Notes: generated by a model not told the origin, from the letters alone. 64,000 bases of DNA from Saxidomus purpurata (GCA_022818135.1 JAFMSR010000009.1:15448693-15512692); one strand, 5' to 3'; positions 32,700 through 45,974 are shown, counted from the first letter of the stretch. Numbers and translations are program-made.

Positions 32700-35450
32700 A
32701 GACAAAACTATTTTAGAAAATCTCTAAATGTCAAACAGCAAAGACTGCCCAAGATGACATTTTCAATCATTTTCAGTTTTGGGGTACCACAGACCTTTCT
32801 TATAACTGCTAAAAACTGAATTTATTGAGGACTCAAACACTTGTTTTTCATATCCCATTTTATTCCATGATTTGGCAACATTTGTAATATATCATGGTAT
32901 AAAATTATATACAACAAATAATATTAAATACTCATTGTTTTGGCATTTTCATTCATCACGGTATAAATCAAGCAAAACGTCATGTACACTTGTAAATTAA
33001 ATTTACTTTTGGAACACAATTTCCGTTGCGGAGCCATTTTTTTGCAAATTCATTTGTAATTGCGGACATTTTCCCAAATTTTATTTGTTGCCGCCACATT
33101 TTTGGCAAAACAAATTCTTTTTCTGCAGAGGTTTTCGTACATTTTACTAACAAAGAACAGATATGTATCTTTTTTTTTTCGTTCACGTGCATTGTTTTTT
33201 TTTCCTTATCAAAAGTTCGATATCTGTAAAACGATCTGTTTTTATCGAATCAAACAATTTTTAATTTTTATAAATTATAACCAAAAGATAGTATGAAAAC
33301 GTTGCAAACGAAAAGTTATTTCTCAGAACTAAAAACAAAAAATAACTCCGTTACGGAAAGGGTGAACCTGTATCAATTGAACTAAAAGGAAATACAAGTA
33401 CGCAATCACATGTTATTTTATGGAATAAATATCAAAGACATTCATGTTGCTATGGTAACACAAAAAACAGTAAGCCAGGTGCTTTATAACGTAATGTGAA
33501 ACTGCAAACAACAATAAAATAGGCACAAAAAGCAAGCATAAATGAAAATGATAAAAATATTAATAAAATAAGTCTCGATAACACTTCAACTAAGAAACTG
33601 TAAAGATAAATTCCTCGGAAGAATCAAATATTATCTTCCACTTAGATGAATAGGAAAATATTGGGTGTTTTAAAAATAAGCACATGTAAAGTAAATAAAA
33701 ATTAATCTTTACCGGGGTTAATGCTCTTGATTTACTTACTGAACTATTTCAATTTCTACCTACGAAATGACATCTAAGGACATTGATATACAAATCTAAA
33801 TGTTTATAAAGCTAAATCTAAGTACTTGATCTAACAGAGCTTATCAATAATAAAAATCTATTGTATAACATGTGACATATTTATATACTAATGGCATAGA
33901 ACTGTCATGGAGCGGGTTTTAAACTGTAAATGCTTAAAAAAGGGTATAGAAACAAACAGGGAAACTTCAACCTAACGTGGAGTATCGTGATTCGCATAAA
34001 CTTCATAAAGCGTTGGGTCTTGATTAACAAAACCAGCCCCGTTACTGTGATTATTTGCAAGAAGGTTTGCAGTATTGGTGAGGATTGGAGTTTAGTGCTG
34101 ATCCATCCAAAGGGCGATGTAAGGTCTTGAATCATTCAGACAGGCAGTGGCCGAGCCTAGTTATTAATCGTTCAACAGTCGTTCTTAAACATTTTTTTCT
34201 TTAAATTTACTCTTTTTAACAGTTTTTACAATATTGATTCTCTTAACAAGTTATTATCTTATTTTTACTTTATTAACATCCGGCGTGCACCCTACCCATA
34301 CAATCGTGAGAGGTGTGAGGCAGTATGACAAGGTATATAGATTGAAAAACCTTTATACGCCTCGACATAGATATGGTACAGTCAAGGTGTACATTTTTGT
34401 ACCAATCACATCTATGAAAATCAGTCAAATCTGTATTAAAATTTAGACGAAAAAAAAAGATTAATGAACAAATCTCTATTGAACATGCATCTATGGGATC
34501 ACAATCTGTTCAGGCAAATCGTATAATGATTACAAAATATACATAGGTTCGTGTCTTAGGAACGCAAAGTTTGAAAGACTGACAAGTCATCTCTAAACAT
34601 TTAGCAGGATGGGTGTAGACGATCCTTGACGTTCCTTGGGTCGCCGTTATTTGATATACACAATGTCTGAACATACTGAGTTTGAAATCTGTACATATCT
34701 CACTTGCTGATGGTCAGGGCTGAGACATGGGTCGTATACTATTAATATGCCGATCACATTACAGTAATGTATAAATAAGTCATCCATAAATAAGTAACTA
34801 GAATATGTAAAACAATTACAAAAGACATTAATCAGCTACGGTCCAGTAATAACAATTATACATGTCACTCTGTAGTAATCGGATATCTCTTCTTTTATCA
34901 TTGTTGTCTAAACGTACCTGTTCGTTCTATTTCTGAATTTTTTCAATCATAAATATTTAAAAAAAAACCGACTTCATTCATGATTAAATTAACAAGAATG
35001 AAAGTAAAGCGTTTCAGTTTCAAGAACCGCAAACACATCTGGCTAGCTTGGACTTTCTTCGAGATGGTACCTTTTTCTGTTCCCTTTAACACTTTTAACT
35101 TTTGACTTATATACACAATTTACTAAACAGTAGACTATAAATTTCAGTGTCATAAATATTTCGAAGTAATTAACGTAATCAACAACAATAAAAAGTAAAG
35201 GATTCCAATTAGAGCAACAACAGACGGGTTTGTACAAATTTGATTTTTTTTCTGCAAATGGTCAAGGTTAGTAACTGAGTAATGTCTTCATTATTAACAA
35301 TTGCACTACCCGAATAAATACAAACATTAACAAGACGATGAGGACAAAAGTAACAAGAAATAAATAATCTGAATGTTTAACTAGTATGTAAAACCAAAAT
35401 AAAATATGTTCATACTATTTACATGTACATTGAAAATACTAACATAGTTT
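32700..35450. other. Intergenic, no gene seen
   Basis: AT-rich sequence with chance open frames on both strands (33026-33296, 33905-34135). At 34230-34440 an open frame without ATG resembles a hydrophobic leader, but the evidence is too weak for a call. Confidence 0.35.
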
Positions 35451-35461
35451 CATTTACATAG

Positions 35462-35593
35462 TTCCATAGACGGCTTACGTGTATGCATCTACAAAATTCG
35501 AGATCAAACCTGTGCGGAAACTACAAGAAATACAATATTTGGTTGTCATGGCGACCAGGATTATTTACCAGAAGACATAGACTTAAGGAAAAG
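35462..35593 (+). CDS. Possible orphan internal exon of an unknown secreted protein
   Basis: 132 nt between an acceptor (CATTTACATAG) and a donor-like AAAAGGTTTGT, phase 2 to 2. In that frame it is open and reads like a coding exon: SIDGLRVCIYKIRDQTCAET… with three Cys and an acidic C-terminal part. No companion exons were found nearby and I do not recognise the family. It may be a decayed exon or chance. Confidence 0.25.
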
Positions 35594-35599
35594 GTTTGT

Positions 35600-37290
35600 C
35601 ATAGAAATGGATTGTGACTGTCCCTATGTTTTAAGGGAAGATGATCTCTTTTTAAATGTTTGGTGACGACGATCGCAATTAATTTGTCCCATGTTTGCAT
35701 ATGAACAAAAGTTACACAGGAACGTCAGCATATGTGTAGAGCATGGAGTGCATATTCCTACAAAAATACAATGTAAAGACAAATAACGAAGTGCATGTAT
35801 CAATGTCTGCTAGAAGTTTACTACATGTATCATGCAAAATAGAATTCAGTCTTTATTTAACTTCATGTATGTAATAGTTTTTGAATGTTGAATCAAACGG
35901 CAAGGCCAGTCAGAAAATAATCTGACTTTAAATTGAAGAACTTGTTAAGAGAAAACTTTCTAAAATCGGAGTATCAAATGTGAAGATATTGAAGATTGAA
36001 AATTTAAAAAATGGAGGATCATGGAGTCGGCCATTTTGAATTTGTGATGTCATAGTGCTGTAATAAAATATTAATCCAGGTATGACTGTTAAATTAAAAA
36101 CAGCAGCTTCAAAATACATATTAAAACATGACTTTCTACAGGACACTTAATTAAGGTTACCCATTTAGATGAAAAACAATTAAAAAAAACGAGTAAATGG
36201 AGTTCAAAATTCAGTTGTGAAAAAGGCGCGTGCCTGATAGTATGTCTAATTTGCATATATTTGCATATTTACTAAATTTTAGATTTCTCATAACTCTTTT
36301 ATTTTTTAATCCGTTTTCAAAAATTCCTTTAACACTGTGTTTGTGTAAACAAGTTCTTTAATATCAGACATAGTTATATTTTGACTTGCATTACCCTTTA
36401 ATTATATATGATAACGCTAACAGTATGTACAAGTTGATAACTTTGATTAATCAATATATTTCACCGTCTATCAGAACCTAAGGTACTTGACACGTACACT
36501 TTTTTGACTTCTATATGCCTATTACATAATTATAACGGAGTAAAAACAGTCATGCTGGTTAACCAGTTAACCAAGAAAACTGCTGTAAAAACGACCAGAT
36601 CACTATTATCTCAATCTCCGATAGATACCTTTTCTTACTTTATTATGTAAAAGGCATATAGAAGACAAAACGGTATATGTGCCAAGACCCTGTGATCAGA
36701 ACTATATAAATGACGTTCAACAATAATATGATGTCCGAAATACAATGACAAACATGTGAACACACTAGGATAAAATGACAAAAAATATAGTAATTGTAAA
36801 GTGTAGAAAAACTACAACCGTTAAAATATGATGAAAGTGCAACTTTTTATGGTCAAACAAAACAGAATGCAATTGTAACAAACAACAAAACAATTTCCCC
36901 ATTAAAATGAATAACTAGGACGAAAATTGCCTATGCTTTTGGCACCGTTCAAATTGAGAGGCACATCTCTTATGCAAAACAGACACAACATTGTGTCCAT
37001 CACATGTAAACGACAGGTTCAAAGTCAAAAAAATGTCTTACTTAAAACCGCTCGCTCTCAGATTTTGGTGAACAAATAAAGGGTATCGAACATGTTTCAG
37101 AACGAATCATCAAATAAAACAGTTTCAGTATAAATTCCTGTTCAGTAGTACTGTGTTTTATTATACGAAACTTAGTTAATACTACATGGATATATATATT
37201 AGCTCGATTGTGAAGAAAGTTTGTAGCTTATCGAGTCACTCTCGGGTCCGCTTCCTTGAAAAACCAGTGCTGGTGTCATATGAGTAAGTA
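35600..37290. other. Intergenic, no gene seen
   Basis: AT-rich sequence with no repeat unit or exon-like frame that I could support. Confidence 0.35.
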
Positions 37291-37297
37291 TTGTTAT

Positions 37298-37398
37298 GGC
37301 CCCAGTGGGGCTCGAACCCGCAACCTCCAGGGTACGATACTTAAGCGTTGAAAACGCTTTTGAAATCCTAATATGAAGTATAACGGTGCTACCCAACA
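37298..37398 (-). repeat. tRNA-derived SINE-like fragment
   Basis: The minus strand has GTTGGGTAGCACCGTTATA at the head and B-box GGTTGCGGGTTCGAGCCC (about 37310-37327), followed by CACTGGGGCC. No paired acceptor stem. Confidence 0.55.
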
Positions 37399-38384
37399 TT
37401 TAACCAGATTTGCTCAAAATGTTGATTTTACTTGTGTTATTTATTCTTGCATTTACTGTCATATTATATGTTTATGTGCTTAGTGTCTAAACGTTTGGTA
37501 TAAATTGGTTACTATATCATTTTGAAGAACTGTAAATTGTTTTCACCAGAAACAGAAACGAGCAGGTTTAAATAACCAAATTAATACTAAAGTTTTAAAA
37601 CTTGATAATTATCTACTACACTATAACCTCCTAATTATAAAATAAAAAGTAAAAGGAAATACACCACACTGATATCATATTGGCTATAGACCATAATTTT
37701 GACATTTGCTACTTACATCTAATTACACAAAGGTCACCCATAGATGTAATTAGGTGCACGATGTTAAATCTCATTTTGATAAATAAATGAATGATACATA
37801 CATAATAAACTGGCATTTCAACATGCATATGTGTATAAAGAATGCATAGATTGCAGTGACTGTGATTTCTTCTGTTAGGTATGCATAATGAAATTTATTT
37901 ATATCTAGATATGCTGTATCCGATAGTCAAAACACACAAGTATATGACTGTGTAAGTACACAACGAAATAATGTCTATGGAAAAAATCGATATTTTTGTT
38001 TTAGCATATAGACCGGACTGAAAAGTCGATATTATGTATTTTACTACACATATTTAACATATTAAACTCTATACGTCGTAAATAGTGCAACTGGGGAAAA
38101 TAGCTGTGCTTAAACACAGAGCACATGGCTATAGGCCATTTTGTTTAATAAATTAACACAAACTACCTATATATGTCAAAAATATAGTTTCACTTTGGCA
38201 GTGTAGAAATACCTAAACCTTGCAAGTAAGAAATGCAGTAAAAAGAGCAGATAAAGTTATATGCATGACAAAAACTTAACACATGAAAAAAGTGACAAAA
38301 TGTTTAACCTAACCTTGGTTTATAACCGAAACTGGACCTTTTTCAGTTATTTTGACTTGCGGGCAATTTACCCAACCGTCATTC

Positions 38385-38470
38385 CTGTACAGGCCTTTCC
38401 TCCGTAAGAAACTGCAAACTTTCTCACATAAAGACACATGTTGGATAGCAGGTGATTTCAAGTGAGCTGT
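38385..38470 (+). repeat. Dispersed repeat A, copy 2
   Basis: CCGTAAGAAACTGCAAAC, TTCTCACATAAAGACACATG and 'GGATAGCAGG' match copies 1 and 3 in order. Confidence 0.6.
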
Positions 38471-40180
38471 CTTATAAATGACGGCAATAAAAGATTCTGT
38501 TGTTGATATGAAAAAAGGGAATATAGTAAAATGATATTTGTGTAATAAGTTCTGTGTGTAAAATGCATCATGTTTTGAAATATCTTTCGAAACACTTATT
38601 AAACACGTTTAGACTGAAATCACTTCCTTCTATACAGCATAACAAAATAAGAGACTTTAGTCAGCTCCCTATCCCTTTTCACTATAAGAAAGGGGCCGGT
38701 CCTTTTATTATGATTACTCTGTCTTTATCGCCATTTCCTTTGGTCAAGCTGAAATATTTGCAACTATGATAATGGGATTAAAAATGAATTTGGCAGTTTG
38801 CTTTTTTTCAAATTTTTGACAGTCGTTAAAGTTTAATGAACACTGAAGTGAGAAATGTCACACATAACAACGATAAACTTAGGGGATGCTAGCTAATATG
38901 ACCTACTTGCAACTTTGTTATCTTGGACTTTATCCTATAAGGAAAAAATGTAGCTCATCGAAGTCTCCCATTATATCATACATTAATATGATGCAGATAT
39001 GACCTTACACAAGATTTGCTAAAAACACTTACAATGCACACCAAGAAAGACGAATAGATATGTCTAGACATACTACAACTTCGACTGTGATGAAAGAGAT
39101 GTTATGTCGTTTTAATCTGTGTTGATATTTCGCTGTTATAAATAAAACTGTTAACCTTATCAGTTTAAATTTGACAAATTTCGACCACTGCCTGCTCGTA
39201 ATAGTTCTGCGGTATATTTGACACCTGCCCCGTTAAGTGAATAAAATATCGGAGATGCTTGCTTGTGTATATAAATGTCTAGCCGTCTAAACACATATAA
39301 AACTGCCAGTTATTCGCCATTATCCCAATTTTTGCTGTAAAACCAGCTGTATACTTCATTATGATATTTGTTAAAAATGTTTCTAGTCTTATGGTTTGTA
39401 GAAGACGCTGAAATGCTGCATAGACGCTGACTCAGTTAAATATAAGTGTAACACAGTCTGTATCAAATATGTTCTACTGAATTTAATTTGGCATTGTTTT
39501 GATTCAAACATAAAGCGCCTCATCTGATATATCTATGTAAAAAGAACTTTTATCTCGTTTAAGCCACCCAGCCTAGTGTCTTCCTGTGCTACAACTTTTT
39601 TTTTGTAACTAATATAAACACGTTCCAGCGAATTTTTGGAAATTTCAAAATTGAAATCGAAGATTTATTGGTTCAAAACTATGCTTAAAGAAATAGTAAG
39701 GTGTCTCAATTATTGTATAAAGGTTGCTACTTGTGTAATCTGGTAGTCTTGAGGTATCTAAGCGTAGTTTTATAAACTTATTATGGTGTGGAGTAGTGCC
39801 TTAGATAATGGTTATTTGAGCGATAGATTTAGGTGACAGAGCCTACGACGTATTTACTTTGTATTGCGAGGCAATAACACCGTTCCTTGCAGACCCAAAT
39901 CCTGGCTTTTACCTTTAATATTTTGAATAATGGTCACGGTCAAAATTGTTCTTTAAAAACATCTAGGTTGTTTATCTGTTAATGTTTGAAAGAAACAGTC
40001 TTAATACTTCAAAGGGGGTCGGACATGCAATATGTACGGATACATGTTTGCTCCTACTGACACGATCAATTCTATACGTCCCCGTCTTTGGAGGGGCAAA
40101 AGAGAAATACTAAAAGGAAACATGCTATCTTTTCACTGTTGACATTTTTTCTTAACTTCTTAAGCCATTATTCTAACTAA
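38471..40180. other. Intergenic between repeat A and the innexin 3' end; no gene seen
   Basis: AT-rich, with no supported exon or tandem unit on either strand. Confidence 0.35.
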
Positions 40181-40190
40181 AAGTTCTTTC

Positions 40191-40196
40191 TTTATT
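40191..40196 (-). promoter_or_regulatory. Candidate polyadenylation signal of the innexin gene
   Basis: AATAAA on the minus strand about 400 nt beyond the innexin stop. Other A/T hexamers exist, so this choice is tentative. Confidence 0.35.
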
Positions 40197-40592
40197 CCGC
40201 TAACCGAAGTTTCTTTCCTTATTCAGCTAACCGAGACTTCTTTCCCAATTCACAGATACATTCCATTCTCACGAGCAACTTGTTCAACACTGCACCGGCG
40301 ATGACCTGTGCAAATGTCCGAAAAGCCAAGCATTTTGAGCATGTAGTAACTTGGTCGTTGTTAATGTATCTCAGACTCCTGGAGCTTTTAAGAACTTCCA
40401 TTTCGGGGCTCCACTTAAAAGTGTAATAGAAGGTTGAATCTGTTAGCTAGAATGTGGCTCTAGCATGTGTCTGACTTGGTGAAAACTCACATCTTCAATT
40501 AGTTCTGAAGTACGTTTTTGTCCTCTACAACAAGGCGTATTTGTAAGCTATGGAATTTTCACGATTTGAAACCGGAAGTAGTTCTCTTATAG

Positions 40593-40929
40593 TCAGACAT
40601 CTTCAGCTGCCTCGTCGAACTCATTACCAAGAGAATTATTTCTGATTTGCGCCGCTTTTTTAGTTCGGTACATATCCCATAGTCCGGCTAAAATTTCTGC
40701 TACAACAAGGTCACTTGAATTTTTACCTACGAGTCTCAATGTAAAAACTCCATCATGTCTTAAGTATTCCATTGTGAATCTATTGGCTAGTTTCTTTTCC
40801 GGTCCAGACCCAATGCGGTCCATAACGCGTAGGAATTTGCGGACATATTGCATCCGGGCAGTTGGAAAGACTGTGTACCATATCCAGTGTGCAAGACTGT
40901 AACACGACATAATAGAACAAAAGACAAAC
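40593..40929 (-). CDS. Innexin coding exon 3 (rest of TM4, cytoplasmic tail)
   Basis: 337 nt after acceptor TTTCTTTACAG. Joining restores Trp295 and continues FVFCSIMSCYSLAHWIWY (TM4), then the tail to TGA at 40593-40595. Confidence 0.93.
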
Positions 40930-43900
40930 CTGTAAAGAAACGAAAAGGTAAAGGTTTTATATATATATATGAATCACAATTCAACTATATCAAATATTAG
41001 CTTTCAAGATATTTTACGAAAATTAGAAAACATAGGTTTGAAAGCAGCAAAACGGATAAATCACAAGATTCCATATATTTGACCTAGATGTAAAGCTACT
41101 GGGACGCGACTAGCTACGATTTGTCTTTATTTCACAATGTTTAATGGTATCACGCGTTGCTCAAATACGCTTAATAATTCAATTATCATAAGTATTGATA
41201 AATACAAAATGTCAAAAACGTTGTAAATATAGGCATTGGGGCACCATCTAATTTGTATAGTTAATCGTCTTAGAAGCCAAAGACTTTAAACTTTCCCTTT
41301 TTTATTCTTTTATGAGGTGGACCAGAACGGTATGAGCAATATTGTTAAAGAGCCATCCAATGAACAATCTTGAGAAAATTGGCTAAAATGGACCCAGTAG
41401 TTAAGGAGTAATATTCGTTAAAAGCTTTTTTTCTATTTTTAGCTCTGGTGGCCACTATATGCAGTGGAGCCAAACCGTTTGAGCAATTTTGGTAGAGGAC
41501 CCTCCAAGGAACAATTATGTGAAGTTTGGTGGAAATTGGAGCAGAAGTTAAGGAGGAGGTGTCATTTAAAGGTTTTTCTATTTCTAGCTTTGGTCGCCAT
41601 TGTGTGCAGCGGAGCGGAACCGTTGGGCAATTTTGGTAGATGACCTTCAAAGCGACAATTCTGTAAAGTTTGGATGAAATTGGTTCAGTTTTTAAGGAGG
41701 AGATGATGTTCGAAGCAATTGTTGTCCACGAGCGGACTGACGGCGCACGACAACGGACATAAAGCTGTCATGAGCACTTTGTAAACAAAAAAAGTCTTTC
41801 ACGTAAAATGTATAAAAATAAACGGGACACACATTTTAATTCTTTTTAAAAGAAATCTAAAATATGTCCAAAATACCCTAATAATATAAACGAATTACAA
41901 GTTTGAGGTACGGGTTTGTACGTTTAAAGTTGCTTCTGTAGTGCATAACGGATCACAAGAGAGACCAAGCTTCGCGTGTGCTCCGGTACTTTAACCACCA
42001 ACGAAAAAGTACCAAATCCCGCAAAAACGCTATAGACCATACCTTTTTACTTGATCTCCACAAAGGTTTTTTGAATATTTATCTTTATTTGCATTTCTGA
42101 CCAAATGTTTATAACATTTGCTTGGAGTGATTGTTTCAATGATATCTCTGTACGGAACTAAGTCATCTGAGGTAAAATCCAAGTCACATTTCAAATAAGT
42201 TAAAACGGAGGCAAATGTTTTACCCGATTTTCACAAAAGTTGATCAGAATGTTTGTCTCAATATGTCTAGACCTAGTTCGATAATGTTTCATATGGAGTC
42301 AAAACTCTTTTATAGAGACCACAATTTTGCAAAGAACATTTAAGAGAGACCAAGTCGGAACCACATATTACCCCTAACGTTCTTTTCGAAAGTGAATTTT
42401 AACACAGAAATCCCTAAATAAGCCCGGCTGCCCCTCTGTTTAAAGGGGTCAGAACAAATATAATCCATGTATTAGAAGTGTTAGTTTTCGGTGCATTTTG
42501 ATTAAAGAAAGTTTCGTTTAATCATGTTGTATTTATCTAGATCGTCAATGTATGCTAGTGTAGATGTGACAATAAAGAACAAGTAGAAATAATACTCACC
42601 AAAACCAAAGAAAAATATATATCTTTTCTGAGAACAAATTGATTGGGAGAACACACTGAACGGTGTATCGATGAATGTTGTTGAACTGCCTAATTTGAAA
42701 ATCACAAAGTGTTACACGTGGAAATCTGTGACTAGCAGTCCAGTCCTCTTTTCCATTTATCAAATCTTCCATTACTTCGAATCCAAATAAGTTATATTCA
42801 TGGCCTAAAAACTCATTGAGCAAAAATAACTGGCCTATGGCATTTGTGATATATAATACTTTAGTAAGAAAATATACTCCAACCAAATAGTTGCCATATC
42901 TCTTTCCGCACAATATGGATAACTTAGCAGAAAGGAAATGGCGTATAGATACACAACATGTGGACCTACTTTCTCTTTGATTGTCTAAGCAACGGTCTAA
43001 ATGCCGTACTACGTGTTTTATAGTCCGGATCCTATTCTCCGGCGCTTCATATTGTGCGTCACTAGCCATGGACACAATCCTGTCAACGTTTATTCCTGAC
43101 TGTCCATTTAATAATCTCCATATTATACATGGCAAGTAAAAAAGTAGAGCTTGCACAAGTAACATCACAGGGATCCACTGATAATAGTTTAATTCCTTTC
43201 CCTCCCGTTCGTGTATATTGTACGGTATAGGGTCCTCTATATGAACGTAATACGTGTTTGAGATCCAGCATATATTGTTGGCATAATCCACATGTGTTCC
43301 TGGAAATTCTGCGGGACACCAGCATCTGAGAAAAGAAAACATAAAAGTTTGATAATTGTCACATAAACACACAAATGAATACTAGTGGATTTGTATAATA
43401 AGCATGGAGACTGATTTCATTTGCAAAGTTCATTTGTGACAACTAATGATTTATTTAAATGAGCCTCTATTAATACAATGGTGCACGCGATTGTACTACG
43501 GTCGCGTGAACTTCATCAAAACATGGCCAAAGACATTAAAGAAATGATTTAGTCAATAAGTCTCCAAGCTTTAATGAATGCTAGAAACTGAAATAGTGTT
43601 TTCTTGTAGACATATGCATAATACATGTACATGTAATATGTGCTTATATCGTATACCTTATTGGCTGATACTTAATCCATTGGTCGATAGGCTCATCGGA
43701 TTGTAATGCTGATGTCAATATGAATATATGCACGGATTTCAGGACCTCATTTCGGTTAATTTGGTAATTTTCCTACTTTTTATCAGGTATACGTAATAAT
43801 TTTAAACTAATGTTTCCGAATATATAAGTTTTGCTAAAAATGTTATATCATATTGACCTCTTACCTCGAGTCAATATCATTTTTACAGGTCCGAGAACTA

Positions 43901-45973
43901 TATATTGACCTCAAACGACGTCATTGATAATCCGCTTTATTGGTTGGTACCTACAATCATAGCTTTTTTACAGTTTGACGTCAAGACACGTGATCTGTAT
44001 TCGGCGTCCGATCAATATTAAATTTTTAGTCGATAGGTATTGACCTCGAAATTTATATACTAATTGTTTAATAAACTTTTTGGTTGGTCCATACTTCGAC
44101 TTTCTTGTAATGTGGCTAATATAAGTATATGTTTCCGACATTATTCAAGCACTTTTGAATATTTTCTGGCAAACTATCTACTGACAGGGCTTGATCAGTC
44201 TAACATTGTTGGCAGCATAGGGACTATAACTTGAAGTAAGAAATAAGCGAAAATATAATTGAAAGACGTCTTGAAATCCGCGCAGGTCTATAAATTGGCC
44301 GTTTGATGACCCTACGTGATATGTATTCCACTCGATTAAATATTTATGTATAGGTAATGCGGTTATTTAATGGTTGCTAACTGTCCTGATACTGAGTTAT
44401 CACAAGCTTAATGGCTAACATTGCATATCTTGACCAAACGTATATCGTATTGCAGTTCAGAACGTTATCTTCTTTGTCATTACTGATATGCAAAATGATA
44501 TTTGCTGCAAGCTAAGAGAACGTTGTATCTTGAAACTCCAGGAAATAGTCACCCATATCATTGCAGCTCCCTAGCCAGTAGCTAAAATACTAAAAGAGGG
44601 CCAAAGTTGGCCCTAAGTCGCACATCTGAGCAAGCTTGATTTCAAATGGCCAACAGTGCAGTTAAAGTCATTAAGTACTCTACAGTACTGTAGTACATGT
44701 AGTATACAGTACAGTGGTATAAAATACTGTAGTACTCTATCATACTGTAGTAATCTAAAGTACAGTAGTACAGTACAGTCATAGTGCTCTATAGGTAAGA
44801 AGTGGTGAAAAAGTATCATATAGTTATGTAGTACTCTTTAGTACTGTGGAGCAATTATTATAATAGAACTGTAGCTGTCTAAAGTATTGTAGTTTTCTAC
44901 TGAACGGTTCTCATCATTGTACTATATTATAACGTTTTAGTTCTGAATAGTCTATTTTTAGTAACACTGGGTTATATGTACATTGACAGGAAACATTTCC
45001 TGTATTCTATTTACAGTAACAATGTAATCTGTTTCCAATGGACCGTAACAATTACCTGGTTTTTAGAAAAGTCAAAACAAAAGCAAATTTGGTAACTTTC
45101 CAACGATTGGTTAATACCCCAAATCACATTGTTATGGAAGGTGTGACAAGATATGTGTGTGGACCTACTGACAATTGGTTGATAGAAGAGGCCCCCATTG
45201 AGTTGTTTCTGTTTTAGTTATAGTAGCAATTGACCGAAACCATTTACATGTACCGCGTTCTGAAAGGAATTGGTGTTTCTGGTGACTTTCCAACATTTAC
45301 TTTTTGCGAACAAGTCGCTTAGATTCTTCTGCAGCTGAATGCAATAGACTAAAATCAATTGTTATTGTTTTAAAGAGGGCGTTTCCACAAGTGCAAGAGC
45401 AAATGTGGTGATTTATTAACCATTGGTTCATGAAATTAAGCCGTTTAACGATTTATTTTCTACTTTCTGTAACATCTGTCCCTATCACGGTGCAGTGGAC
45501 CGAAACAATGTTACAGTTTTGAAAATGGCTAATGCTAGGCTATTACAGAGCATGTTTGGTGACTTTCCAAACAGATTAATTGGAAGAAGTCGTTAAAGAT
45601 AATTACTATTTCAGTAACATCGGCCCCAATGAGAAAGGTGTGTGCTTAAAGCAGTGATTTAAGACGACAAAAATGATCATTTGGACAAATCGATAATGGC
45701 TATTTAATGCAGGTGACTGTTTAACTGAAATAACCTCTTACTCGGGATCAACTATATTTCAACGCTAGATATATAGGCTCATGTTTTGCTGTAATGTTTA
45801 AACACAAACATATACCTTATAGGGTCGCCGACGTACTGTCTTGCACTAACGACGACGGTGAATATGATAAGCACGCCGGTGGTGTAGAGATGATTCAGTC
45901 GGTCTACCAGATCATCATCATTGCGAACTTTGACGTTAGCTACCCTGCCTACAGACCCAATAATACTGTCCAT
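40593..45973 (-). CDS. Innexin (gap-junction / hemichannel subunit), 3 coding exons, complete
   Basis: Exons on the minus strand: 45973-45816, 43325-42600 and 40929-40593. Total 1221 nt, 406 aa; both introns are phase 2 (2490 and 1670 nt). Innexins oligomerise into plasma-membrane channels that pass ions and small molecules between cells or to the outside. Seen here: an N-terminus RNDDDLVDRLNHLYT; TM1 (about 31-44); first loop YVGDPIRCWCPAEF with Cys54/56 and Cys72. Next come the family signature YYQWIP (100-105) opening TM2, and TM3 (about 198-222). The second loop carries RFPRVTLCDFQIRQ…HRYTVQC (Cys260, Cys277); TM4 is at about 283-305. The cytoplasmic tail has the usual YLRHDGVFTLRLV and NSSDLVV blocks. 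The start is at 45973, one base after an acceptor (TATATTTCAG|G), so a 5' UTR exon must lie further right. Length and residues are normal for a working family member; the paralog cannot be told. Confidence 0.93.
41325..41780 (+). repeat. Dispersed repeat B: three ~145-bp units, in innexin intron 2
   Basis: AACCGTTTGAGCAATTTTGG-type anchors lie at 41325, 41473 and 41618. Units also hold 'GGAACAATT.TGTGAAGTTTGG' and 'AAGGAGGAG'. The end GGCGCACGACAACGGACATAA (about 41749) is typical of a common bivalve repeat. The open frame on the minus strand is an artefact. Confidence 0.7.
42085..42310 (+). repeat. Fragment of the 'aggtca' repeat family in innexin intron
   Basis: 'AAAAGTTGATCAGAATGTTTG' and the surrounding words match units at 11.4-12.1 kb. 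Confidence 0.45.
42600..43325 (-). CDS. Innexin coding exon 2 (loop 1, TM2, TM3, loop 2, start of TM4)
   Basis: 726 nt between acceptor TTTCTTTTCTCAG and donor TTTTG|GTGAGT. It carries the YYQWIP signature and all paired loop cysteines. Confidence 0.93.
43660..44360. repeat. Possible diverged repeat in innexin intron 1
   Basis: Recurring 'TATTGACCTC', 'CTTTATTGGTTGGTACC' and 'GTCGATAGG' words suggest two or three old units. Unit length is not resolved. Confidence 0.35.
44650..44850. repeat. GTACTGTAGTAC-type self-complementary repeat
   Basis: Dense overlapping TACTGTAGTAC / GTACAGTAC words that are self-complementary on both strands, in innexin intron 1. A short related patch occurs at about 3388-3425. 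Confidence 0.65.
44960..45640 (+). repeat. Degenerate ~150-bp tandem units
   Basis: 'GGACCGAAAC' anchors at 45041, 45232, 45347 and 45498, each followed by a 'GGTGACTTTCCAAC' phrase. About four old copies in innexin intron 1. Confidence 0.5.
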
Positions 45974-45974
45974 C
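45816..45974 (-). CDS. Innexin coding exon 1 (N-terminus, TM1)
   Basis: It begins at an acceptor with G then ATG, encodes residues 1-52 (MDSIIGSVGRVANVK…VSARQYVGDPI) and ends at donor AAG|GTATAT in phase 2. An upstream ATG in the same frame lies in intron-like sequence and was not used. Confidence 0.9.

Noticed and set aside
33905..34135. Overlapping open frames on both strands (66 and 76 codons)
   Set aside because: Neither shows a domain, splice context or biased composition; overlapping open frames here are most likely chance.
34234..34446. 70-codon frame resembling a hydrophobic secretory leader
   Set aside because: It has no ATG, no clear neighbouring exons, and ends in AT-rich sequence.
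41345..41650. 101-codon minus-strand frame in innexin intron 2
   Set aside because: It lies wholly in three tandem units of dispersed repeat B.
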